Shown one piece after another: positions 45,867 through 56,788 of a stretch of DNA of 64,000 bases; position 1 is the first letter of the stretch; each line of letters opens with the position of its first letter. A program made the translations under genes and the position numbers. The stretch is from Thelephora terrestris (Eukaryota; Basidiomycota; Agaricomycetes; Thelephorales; Thelephoraceae). The notes under the pieces were generated by a model. That model did no database searches and was not told the DNA's origin. It saw only the letters and a program-made list of their open reading frames with translations. The stretch lies in contig WIUZ02000007.1 of the NCBI GenBank assembly GCA_015956445.1, positions 1,426,001 through 1,490,000 on the forward strand, in the 5' to 3' direction.

Positions 45867-48268
45867 TGTCAGGCCGACGTGACCTCTACAGTTCAATAGC
45901 ACTCTTGCTATCCAAACCTATCGCACACAAGGATCAAACACACAGTTATAACCCTGTTGCAAACCCAGGGATATCGGAAGTCTCTTCACAGACTAGATTG
46001 GAGAAGAGGAGAAAGAAGGAGACAAGGGTCTTCAGGCACTCTTGCTCTAAGCACACAGCAGTAGAGGTCATGGAGAGTCTGATGATAACAAATCTAAGGA
46101 GTACAGGCTAAACTACTCTGAGTATATATACTACTTAGATTTGTGATGTGACTGTGACATGTAACTATCCTAAAGATACAAACACAGACAAACATGGTCC
46201 GTGCGCAGCACTGCATGGTCTGTGCGTTACGTGGTGACTAATGCTACAAATTATCAGCTGATAAACGAAAGTGTGGCGGCCAATAGCAATTTGAGAGCAT
46301 TACAAAGCAGTTACAAAGCATGACGTAGCCTGGGAATGTTCGGAAGGAATGTGGGTATGACTGACTAACAGCCAATGGCAAAAGGGGAGCATGTGACTAA
46401 GAAATAGGGGCATATGATGTCATGTGGGTCATGCGCAGTAAACAATAGAAATGATGACTCAACTCCTGAGTCGTGGAAGGGGCGTGGCATTTCGTTGACT
46501 GGGTCTCTCAACAAACCTCCCTTTGTTATACACACACACACTCAACATGCCTCGTGCTTCTACTCGTGTTCCCACCCGTCGCTCTTCCTCCTACTCTCCT
46601 GTTCAGGAGAACAACTTCAACATCAACCGCTTCTCCCATGCTCATCGTGATGCTTCCCGCCCTTATCCCACTTTGGGAAACGTCATGGACCGGACCGCCA
46701 CCGCCGACCCTAATGAGGGTTTTACCGATTTAGGTTCGGGATGCCGGTTGACATATTTAGCATGTCTGCTGATGTTCCGCTTTAGGATTTAGGGATTTCA
46801 TCCAGGCTTCTCGTAGGGTGTCTCGGCGCAAGTTGGCACGTATCGAGACAAACCCTTATGCGACCGAACTCCTTAACAGGGGTGTCGAGTTCGTCACTGA
46901 GACCAATGAGACCTTCAACTCTGTGTTGGAGGCCAGTGTTATCCATACGGGTAACGTTGGGTCCATGTTGATGGATGAGATTGCTCATGTCAATGAGCGA
47001 GTTGATGGTTGTCGAGAAGAGATCGAGAAGCTGGAGAAGGAGTTCCTCGGATGTCATGAGGGCATCTTGAAGATTGAAGATGAGCAGGAGCAGCACGGTA
47101 TGGCGATTGACAGGTTGAAGGTAAGAAAGTTTGGGTCAGGAGTAATTGACCTTTCTAACTCAAACTTTCTTCTAGGGAGAGGTGATCACATTGAAGGACC
47201 TGGTCCGGAGTCTTGTTGCGAAGACCGGGGAATTGGAAGACGATAAGGTACTGGGACTGGGATCGAAGATAGTTGTCATCTTCTAACCCTGTTCCTTTTA
47301 GGTCCGCCTTACTCGTCGTGTCTCTGAGTTGACCGGAGAAGTCCGGGATCTCCAGAGGAGGTGTAGCGAGCCGGAGGTCCAAATTGAAGAAGAGGAGCCG
47401 GAGGTTCCGTATCGGGCCAGGTCGCCGATCATCCCTAATCGGGCTGAGTCGCCGCCCGCTCGTTTGTTGGTCCGTCACGAGGACAGGTTGGTTCCCATCG
47501 ATGATGAGGTCATTGAGATCGGGAGCGACGAATTCTATCAGAACGTAGGAGTCGTCCGTAGGGACACTCCTCGTCCTGAGTTCGTTTCTACTCCTTGGGG
47601 TAGTCGTCGTCAATGGCCTGCTCTGGAGTATGATCCGTACGCCGAGTTCGTTCCCGATAGTGAACCAAACTCTGATACGGAGCTTCCAGATTACGATGAC
47701 TTGTCGGACGTGGACCCGAACGAGATCCGGGAACAGAACTGGTTGAATGAGGAGTTGGTGAGATCGGCATTGGAAGTAGTACAAAGGATCCAAAGAGATA
47801 TTGATTAGATAACTCTTTTGTACTGTTGACTTCTAATGAATCTTCTTTCTTGTCTATTGCGTGTGATCCATGAGTCGTAAAGCATAATGGTTTTCATAAG
47901 TCCAATCCAAGGGTCAGATTAATAAGCCGGTTGACTTCTGCGAGAGGTCAGCGCGCGACGCTTATTAATACATCCCTTGTTGTCGGTAGCCTGAATATCT
48001 ACTAATCGTCCAGGGGCAACGGAGGGCCAGGTAGGGGGGATCTTCATGTAAAGGTCCGCCGGTACATGTTCACGTATTATACCTTGGGTCTTCTGGGGTA
48101 TCTTGACTAATAGCACGTTCCACGTATTGGACTTTGAATCGTTAAGCATAGGGCATACTGCAGAATAAACAGTTTACCGCCGTGTTTAGGGCAGGGCACC
48201 AACTGACTTAGTGGTGATGAGGCGTTAAATAAAGGAAATAAAAGGGGGTAAACGGCGAAATCATCACA
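45867..48268 (+). mobile_element. TGTCAG-family element F
   Basis: 2402 bp starting TGTCAGGCCGACG and ending GAAATCATCACA, with a perfect 5-bp target duplication AGTAT (45862-45866 and 48269-48273). Repeat R copy 1 supplies the uninterrupted site. The right end is CA but not CTGACA, so only TG...CA is shared there. It carries one apparently intact spliced gene at 46547-47808. A TATA-like GTATATATACT at about 46120 faces outward to the 45867 end. The 3' part contains ACATCCCTTGTTGTCGGTAG (about 47970), also found in C1 and C2. No long terminal repeat, transposase or reverse transcriptase. Confidence 0.8.
46547..47808 (+). CDS. Coiled-coil gene of element F, 4 exons, 366 aa, looks intact
   Basis: Exons 46547-46733, 46786-47120, 47176-47247 and 47302-47808 fit in phase and give 366 aa. 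The N-terminus is basic and Ser/Arg-rich (MPRASTRVPTRRSSSYSPVQ). Exon 2 has LARIETNPYATELLNRGVEF and then a long helix (MDEIAHVNERVDGCREEIEK) that continues through exon 3 and the start of exon 4 (VRLTRRVSELTGEVRDLQRR) as a coiled coil. The C-terminal half is acidic and proline-rich (IEEEEPEVPYRARSP, SDTELPDYDDLSDVDPNEIR). This is the same order of parts as in C2 and Cp: basic start, helical domain, coiled coil, charged tail. The layout vaguely resembles a Gag-like or other self-assembling protein, but no Gag motif, zinc knuckle or enzyme is present. Function unknown. Confidence 0.65.
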
Positions 48269-48347
48269 AGTATGGATTAAGTTATCATGACAACTATGAG
48301 TGTGAAAATGAGCCACTTATCACACTTTACTGAGAAAACTAACTACC

Positions 48348-51300
48348 ACAGCTGGACAGACCAGTTATCCTCGCTGTCGACTCCTGCGCGAACGGCGTCG
48401 GGTACATTCTCTTCCAGATCGGAGAGAATGGGAAGCACTATCCCAGCAGGTTCGGTTCTATCACCTTCAACGATCGCGAGTCTCGCTACCCCCAGGCTAA
48501 GCTCGAGCTCTATGGCCTCTTCCATGCTCTCAAGCACACTCAGATCTTCACCATCGGTGTGCAGCAGCTGGTTGTAGAGATGGACATGAAGTTTGTCAAA
48601 GGAATGATCAACTCTCCCACCTTGCATCCTAACGACGCCGTGAACCGCTGGATATCTGCTATCCTCTTGTTTGACTTTGAGCTCATCCATGTTCCTGCAG
48701 AGAAGCACACTGGAGCTGATGGACTGTCCCAACGTCCTCGTGCTCCAGAGGATCCTCCTCGCGACGATGGTGACAAGCTCGAGAACTGGATTGACTCGAA
48801 CACTGGTTTCTATATACACTGGGGACAAACCCCAGTTTCCCGGCCCAGGACATCGTAAATACATTGTAAGGAAATGGAAAATGTGCCTGACAAAGACCCA
48901 CCTGGTACATCATAAATACATTCAAAATGTCCAGGCCAGTTTCCTTAGAGTGTTGCCAGCACAGGAAATGCTCAGTACATTCATGGTGTTCCTGGTCATG
49001 TGATCTCAGTGTTCCCATTAGGTAATCCTTGGGAACATCATGAATTTTCCCAAAGAAATACCCATGATGTCCCTGAGTGGCTCATTGAAAGAAAACCCTG
49101 AGTGAACCCACAGTTTCCCAGGTCATGTGACCTTGATGTCCTGATTAGGTAATCTGAGGGTACACCATGAATTTTCCCAAAGAAAGTAACCATGGTGTTC
49201 CTGAGTGGCTCATTCACAGTGTTCTTTCCAGTGTTCCCAGTGGTGCCATCATGGTGTTCCCAGTCAGTAAAATTCAAATTGAGCCTTAATGGTGCGCCGG
49301 AAGTGTACCAGTGTGGTATATCCTGAAAGTACTAAAGCCTTTGACCATGATGTACCAAAATTCGGCAAACCATCAGGAAACTGCGGGAACACTGAAAGGA
49401 AACTGAGAAATTGGGAACATTTTGAATGAGTTTATGATGTTCCCAGTGTCCCCAGTTTCCTTTCAGTGTTCCCACAGTTTCCTGATGGTTTGCTGAATTT
49501 TGGTACATCATGGTCAAAGGCTTTAGTACTTTCAGGATATACCACACTGGTACACTTCCGGCGCACCATTAAGGCTCAATTTGAATTTTACTGACTGGGA
49601 ACACCATGATGGCACCACTGGGAACACTGGAAAGAACACTGTGAATGAGCCACTCAGGAACACCATGGTTACTTTCTTTGGGAAAATTCATGGTGTACCC
49701 TCAGATTACCTAATCAGGACATCAAGGTCACATGACCTGGGAAACTGTGGGTTCACTCAGGGTTTTCTTTCAATGAGCCACTCAGGGACATCATGGGTAT
49801 TTCTTTGGGAAAATTCATGATGTTCCCAAGGATTACCTAATGGGAACACTGAGATCACATGACCAGGAACACCATGAATGTACTGAGCATTTCCTGTGCT
49901 GGCAACACTCTAAGGAAACTGGCCTGGACATTTTGAATGTATTTATGATGTACCAGGTGGGTCTTTGTCAGGCACATTTTCCATTTCCTTACAATGTATT
50001 TACGATGTCCTGGGCCGGGAAACTGGGGTTTGTCCCCAGTGATAGATCTTCACACTCCCTCTTTTCATGACCCTCTTCTTTCCATAGTGCATTCCTATGT
50101 TTCGGACTCCCCCACTATTCCTTCCTCTGTAGTTCCCGCTTTCATGCTTCCCTCTTGTTCTCCCACTTCACTTGTTTCTTCCTATTCCGCTTCACATGTT
50201 CCCTCCCCTTCTATTCGTTCTCCTTCTCCTCTATCTTCTTCCCCTCTCGAGATTCCTTGCTCAGTGAAGGCCCTTCGTCGCGATGACAGAGTTTCCCTTA
50301 TCCGCCAGTTTTTGACCGATCTTTCGCGACCTCCCAATCTTTCTGACGAGCAGTACAGACTCTTTATCCGACAAGCCACTGACTACTTTCTTCATGAAGG
50401 TAGCCTCTTTCGGAGGCGTCAGTCGAGATCCCCTCAGCTTGTCCCGAAGCCTAGTGAACGTCTCGAGCTTGTTCGCTATGCTCATGATGTTCTAGGACAC
50501 AAGGGTATCTTTGCGACGACTCAGTCTCTCTCAGTCCGATTCTGGTGGCCCGAGCTTGCCAAGGATGTCCGCTGGTATACTAGGACTTGCCACGAGTGTC
50601 AGGTGCGACAGACCAAGTACTTCCACATCCCTCCTATTGTCCCGCCTGTCCCCGCGCTCTTCCGCAAGGCTCACATGGATACCTTCCTCATGCCTCGCGT
50701 CGGGAACTATCGCTATGTGGTCCACGCCCGCTGCGCGATGAGTTCTTGGCCTAAGGGACGTGCTACTACTGCGGACTCTGCTAAGGTCATCTCTACCTTC
50801 ATCTTCCAGGATATCTTCTGCCGTTGGGGTGGTCTCGACGAGATTGTCACTGACAACGCTGCTCCCTACATTGCTGCTGTTGACATGCTTGGAGAACAGT
50901 ACAGGATCCGACACATTAGGATCTCGGGCTACAACTCTCAGGCTAATGGGATCGTTGAGTCGAAGCATTTCGACGTTTGCGAGGCTATCATGAAGACTTG
51001 TCAGGGCAACGAGGCCAAGTGGCGCGAGGTTCTCCCGCAGGTTTTCTGGGCTGAGCATGTTACTATCCGCAAGGCTACTGGCTACTCCCCCTACTTCCTG
51101 GCTCACGGTGTCCACCCACTCCTACCATTTGATATCACCGAAGCCACCTACCTAGCCCCCACCCAGGATTTTGGCATCACTACTGAGGAGTTAGTCGTGC
51201 TTCGTGCCCAGCAGCTCGCGAAGCGTCCCGAAGATCTTGAAGACATACGTCAGAGGGTTGTGAAGTCTCGTCGGAAGAATCTGGAGCAGTTCGAACTGCG

Positions 51301-51597
51301 CCATGGTTCCCGCATCGTTGATTTCGACTTCGAGTCCGGAGCTTTGGTTCTGGTGCGCAACACTCGCGTTGAGGAGTCCTTGAACAGGAAGACCAAGCCT
51401 CGCTACCTCGGTCCAATGGTTGTTGTGCGCAAGACAAAGGGGACATCATATATCGTGGCCGAACTCGATGGAGCACAGTCTCAGCTTCGCGTCGCAGGCT
51501 TCCGACTCATTCCCTACTTCCCGCGCACAGCTACCGATATCCCGCTGGTCTCTGATCTGGATGATGACAAGGATTTCACTTGGGATGATCCCGAGGA
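48348..51597 (+). mobile_element. Ty3/gypsy fossil, 5'-truncated, interrupted twice
   Basis: A remnant beginning inside the polymerase region: RNase H part at 48.35-48.76 kb (LAVDSCANGVGYILFQ, HTGADGLSQRP), integrase zinc-binding and core parts at about 50.45-51.1 kb ([31 protein letters not shown]), then a post-integrase part. RNase H before integrase gives the Ty3/gypsy order. Gag, protease and reverse transcriptase are missing on the left, where repeat R adjoins. It is interrupted by element D (48817-50041) and by the younger gypsy element (51598-63451), beyond which its sequence resumes at 63452. Older than both insertions. Confidence 0.85.
48817..50041. mobile_element. Element D: palindromic CACTGGGG-ended DNA element
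   Basis: 1225 bp with ends CACTGGGGACAAACCCCAGT and complement, 3-bp target duplication ATA (48814-48816 and 50042-50044). The two halves are inverted copies of each other almost to the centre (about 49430), and translations of 49038-49277 and 49581-49820 on opposite strands are identical. End sequence and 3-bp duplication match element E, so both probably belong to one CACTA-like group. No coding capacity. Confidence 0.85.
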
Positions 51598-51884
51598 TGT
51601 AAGCGAAGCGTCACGCGCCTCTCTAAGCGGTGACACCGGTCTGTAGTAGTTTAGCCACAAAGTTTATATTTCGTTCGAAACAGCAGGTCGTATACTAAAT
51701 ACCCAAAAGGTCTCATATTACATAACCTAGCAGACAGTATATAAAGTGTCTAGGTAGATTGGAAACGAGGACGCTTTCGACCAGTTCGCACCTGTGTGTT
51801 TACCTCTAAGTCTCAACTCGACTCGCGTGATTCGGAACTTCCCGACATCACTCCCGAGTCCCGATTCGAGCTCGAGGGTTCACA
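51598..51884 (+). repeat. 5' LTR of the chromovirus
   Basis: 287 bp, TGTAAGCG...GGTTCACA, with TATATAAAG at about 51738. I could not match the bases after it to a tRNA 3' end, so the primer is unknown; self-priming, as in some fungal gypsy elements, is possible. Confidence 0.9.
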
Positions 51885-54800
51885 TTTTTTTGAACTAAGA
51901 AGGATTCCTTGTCTACCAAGACAAACTCTCAACCCGACAAACTTTCTCTCTCTCTCTCTTTTCTCTATCTCTTTTATCTCTACGCTTCGAAAATTCAAGA
52001 AATCCCGCTCGGATTGATCACCCGAGCGTACCCAAAAACATATCAAGTTTCCCACGGTATTTTAATCTTTTATTATGACAAAATCTGATGGACGTCGATC
52101 TGCACAGGGCAATCGGCTAAAACCCAGCTTCGAGTATCAGCCTATCCCCAACGAAGAAGGTAAGCCTGGACAGTCTGAGAAGGACTTAGGCGCCAGGTGG
52201 GGATTAGGTGAACGAGCTGGGCCGCGCATGGCGCGAAAGAGGCTTCCCACTCCGGAACCACCGGGAGGCCTTGGAGCCGGGACAATCCCCGAGGGGATGG
52301 GATCCCGAAGAGCGAGCCTGGATCAACCCATTATGGGCAGTGATCGGCTGCTTAAACCTAGCCTGGATCAAGCCCTCAAGGCCAGTGATTGGCCGGTAGG
52401 CCTGGATCAATCGTTGAAAGATGACAGTGATTGGCCCAGAGGAAGCCTGGATCAATCCTGGGGAGGGGACAGTGATCAGCTCGAGAGTCAGCGAGACTCT
52501 GGCGAACGTCGCGACGGAGTCGCGGATGACGAGGTCAACCCGGACGGTGATAAGAAGAATCCAGGCGATAACTCGGAAGAGTTAGAGTACGCCGATTCTC
52601 AAGAAGACCAATTTGATGACGGTAACCGAGGTTCCGATGGCGACAGTAGTAGTTCTGATGAGGACAATACCATCGGCCCTAGTAAGGCTAAATACCCCTG
52701 GAAAAAGGTATTTCATAAGTCGTCTAAAAACGACGTGGGGTCAGACGGATCACGCGACGTCGAAAATCTATTGGACCGTCCAGACTCGAGGGACGGCAGT
52801 AAGTACTTCCCAAAGGATTTTCACGAAAGTGACGAGGAAGAACAGGATGAGCCTGAACCCGAGCACGAGGAGTCTGATTTCGACGCTCGTTTGAAAAGTG
52901 AACTAGCTAAGATACTAAAGAAGCGCGATAAGGATAAACTAAAGAAGAAACGGCGCAAGGGCAAGGAGCCGGTCCGCCCTAAAGGCTTTGATACCTTCAT
53001 GTCATCAATCAGTCAAGCGGGCGGAAGCGGCGCTCGGAACCCAGCAGCCGAAGCGCTGAGCAGCATTTCCGTGAGGCACGACGAGAGGAATGTCCCGTCG
53101 GGAGTGCACTTTAATAGAAAATCTATTTACCCTAACAACCGGTCTAAGACTAAGGAACCTGAGGAAAATCCCAAATCCTCGAAATCCGTTCAGAAGTCGA
53201 GAAAGAGGTCCCAATCGACGTCGTCGTCATCATCGTTGTCAACGTCCTCCTCGGATTCATCCTCGTCCTCGTCTTCTCCTGAGTCCTCCCCCAAAGGATC
53301 TTCGTCTTCCAGCCCGTCCTCCTCCTCGGCGTCAGAGTCGTCGTCGGACTCGACTTCTTCGACGTCGTCCCAAAATGGAGATGGAGCGGCTAAGAAGAAG
53401 AAGAAGAAGAAGAAGAAATCAGCAAATAAGAAAAGGCGTCCGCTCTTGAGAAGGGAGCGGGAGGAAAAGATGTTGAAACGAGTGAAGATTGACGCACCTA
53501 GTCAGTATAACGGCAAAGCCGACCTCGACGTATTTGACAGATGGGCCTTCGAAGTCAAAACCTGGAAAAGGTTGAACAGGCTGTCAGACGAGATCGCCAT
53601 CACTATGTTAAATAAGTATGTTACCGACAAGGCGGGGGTGTTCTACATGAAGTACGTTGCCGAGAAGGCTAAGATGTGGACAATGACGGCTATTTTCGAA
53701 GGATTATTCGATTATTGTTTCCCGAAGGATTTCAAATCGAACTTACGAAGGAAATTGATGGCTGCGACTCAGGGAAAATCCCGGATCACTGAGTTTATCC
53801 GAGATATTGAACTGATGGCAGACCGGTTTCCCGATGTCAACAGCCGGGGAATAATAGACATATTCTGGGGAGGTATGCATCAGGCAATACGAGTCGAAGT
53901 CCTTAAGATGGGAGCTCACCCGGAACGGTCCGACTTGACCACCATCGCTGATTGCGCAGCGAGAGCAGAAGACGGTTTATTGGAGGCCGAGTTACAAAAA
54001 CAGAAGGACGTACCGAAGGAGGGACGCAGTTGGGGAAGGTTCCCAAACCGAGTTAACGGCCCACGGCCCTATCGCCCGGCAAGGGACGACGGCGGGATGG
54101 ATCGCGTCAAGGGACGAGAGCAGGTCAGAGCCAACGCGATTACCCCTCAACCGAGGATGGACCCAAACCGAACGGATGGAGGGCGTAACCGCTGTGCACG
54201 AAAGGGAAGGCGAGTCAGTCGCGAGAAGCGAGATCAGCTCCGAGCTGAGGGAAAGTGCTTCCAGTGTGAACAGGTGGGACACTCTCAACGAGATTGCCCA
54301 GAGTTGAATACGATGAGACCGCCTGCCGTTAGGGCCAATAACGTCAACATCGCGAGGCTAGAACGGCTGGCAAAAACCAAAGGGAAAGCTGACTTACAAG
54401 TGGGTCACATCTCGATGGTGGTGGACGACAAAGTCGACGATTCGACTCCCGCGATGCATAGGGCGTACAAACGGTGTGCGGCGGCCTGGGGAGACGATAG
54501 GAAATGGTTAGACCCGACGACTCGGTACCAGAGCAAATACGGGATTTACCAGTACAAGACGCGTGCAGGGGACGTGATAGAGATAATTCTCTATGACGAA
54601 CCTGGGGTCCGACCGTTTGAGATAGACGTTAGTCACCTTATCGACCCGGAATTATGCCTTACCGACATGTTGGGCGCGAGAGCGAACACAACCCCGGCAT
54701 GTGTTCGGGAGGGCGGGTTCCGGGATGACGGAAAATATAATACCTGGAAATGGCCGGCCTTGGGATGGTTGAGGCAGCTGTTAACGGACCAACTTACACT

Positions 54801-56788
54801 CGAAGAAACCGGCGAGACGGTGTCAGTAAAACCCTCGTATGAGGGATACGGCCTACACCTCAACGGCACAGACGTATACTATGAGATCACTCACGCCGAA
54901 GTACTTGGGAGTGGCCTTCAAATCGGGCGCGTGCTAAACGCCATGCGCACGGCCAAGAAGACAATCCCATGGGAGCGATCCCCAATGTTCTGGGACAAGC
55001 GTATCACCAAAAGACAGAGTCTAATGGCCCTCGCGACAAGGCTAACTGCAGGGTCCGTCAGACATCGTAAGCAGGGAGCGGAGGGCGTGAACTCACTGGA
55101 GAAGACATCAATGCGGGTCAAGGACCAGACAAGAAAGGTCCCGGAGCCCATAGTCGTCCTAGCTTCAGTAAACGGTCACGAAGTCCGGGCCCTAATTGAT
55201 ACAGGGTCAATGGCCGACTTCATATCGACGACCGTCGTAGAACAACTAAAGTTACAGAAGGAGGTGTACACAAAACCCCTCTCTGTCCAGTTGGCGGTAC
55301 ACGGGTCGCGATCTAAGATAAACTGTGGCACTACCGTCAAGTTTAAATATCAATCCATAGATTGCGAACGAAGGTTTGACATAGCAAACCTGGACAACTA
55401 TGACGTGATATTGGGAACACCGTTCCTATATCAACACAAGGTGGTTATTGGGATCAACCCGCCATGTGTCGTGGTGGGATCTAATGAACCAAACAGGATG
55501 AGCGGCCCGGACGTAATCACGATAAGCTCTGCGGCTGTGGACTTACTCGATGATGGTCTTGAGGAGATCCGGAAACAGCTACGAACGGAGGCAAACGACC
55601 TATGTCCGGATACGTCTAGGACGGCGTTACCTCCCTTGAGAGCCGTGAATCACACAATCCCACTGATAGACCCTAAAAAGATTTACCGGTTCCGACCATC
55701 CAAGTGTCCGGAGGCCTTCAGGGAACAATGGAGAATGAAAAAGAGTGCATACCTCAACACGGGACGCTGGCGCACAGCGACGGGACATAATGCCATACCG
55801 TTGTTGATGATCCCTAAGCTGTCGCAAACAAACGACAAGCCAGCGCTACGGACCGTGTTCGACAAGAGAGAACAGAATGCGAATACGTACAAGTTGGCCT
55901 CACCACTACCCGACATTGAGGAAATATTGCGCGAGGTCTCGAAACATCGATACAAGAGTCTGATCGATGGTAAGGATGCCTACGAGCAAATCCGTGTCAT
56001 ACCGGAACACGTCAGCCGTACACTATTCACAACGCCGGACGGGACGATGGAAAGCTTGGTGATGCAACAAGGGGATTGCAACGCCGGAGCCACTTACCAA
56101 ACCCTGACGAATCACATATTCGCGCCTTATATCGGCGTCTTTATGTATGTTTATCTGGATGACATCATCATCTTCTCGGATTCGATCAAGGAACACATCA
56201 ATCATATCAAAGTAATATTCAACGTCCTAAGGCGAGAGAAATTATACCTGGGACCGAATAAAATGCAGTTCTTCGCGGAAGAGCTGAAGATACTTGGACA
56301 CATAATTGACGCGAAGGGGATCCGTATGGATCCTCATAAGGTTGATAAGGTTCTCAATTGGAAAACCCCTACCAACAAGGATTTATTGCGCAGTTTCATA
56401 GGCGCCGTGGGATTCTTGGCTCCCGATTGCAAGGGAATCAGAATTCCGATGGGACAACTGTCCTCGCTAACTGCGGAGTTAAGGCCTTGGCGATGGGATG
56501 CCACCGCGCAAAGGTCGTTTGAGGAAGTAAAGAAAATAGTAAACACTCATAGGGACGATAGACGGAAAGCCCTGGATTACTCAGAAGGGGCAGACCCGAT
56601 TTTCGTAACTACGGACGGATGCCTAACGGGAGGCGGAGGATTCGTTAGTCAAGGCAAAGACCCGAAAAAGGAGAACGTGGTGGCGTTCTGGTCCGGGAAG
56701 TGGAACAGCGCCCAACAGAATTATCCCGTACACGAGCAGGAACTGTTGGCGCTGGTCGAGACGTTGAAACATTTTCGAGGTGTCTTAC

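Larger units (their letters stand above)
44990..48347 (-). repeat. Dispersed repeat R, copy 2, with two insertions
   Basis: Inverted copy of the repeat at 15236-15660. It is present as three pieces, about 44990-45348, 45818-45866 and 48269-48347, separated by element E (45349-45817) and element F (45867-48268). Piece borders coincide with the target duplications of those elements, and their junctions match the continuous sequence of copy 1. Its end at 48347 directly abuts the Ty3/gypsy fossil. Confidence 0.7.

Noticed and set aside
49038-49820. Identical 79-residue open frames on opposite strands
   Set aside because: They are the two arms of palindromic element D, which is non-coding.
51885-51930. 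tRNA primer-binding site of the chromovirus
   Set aside because: The bases after the LTR do not match any tRNA 3' end that I can recall, so none is claimed.
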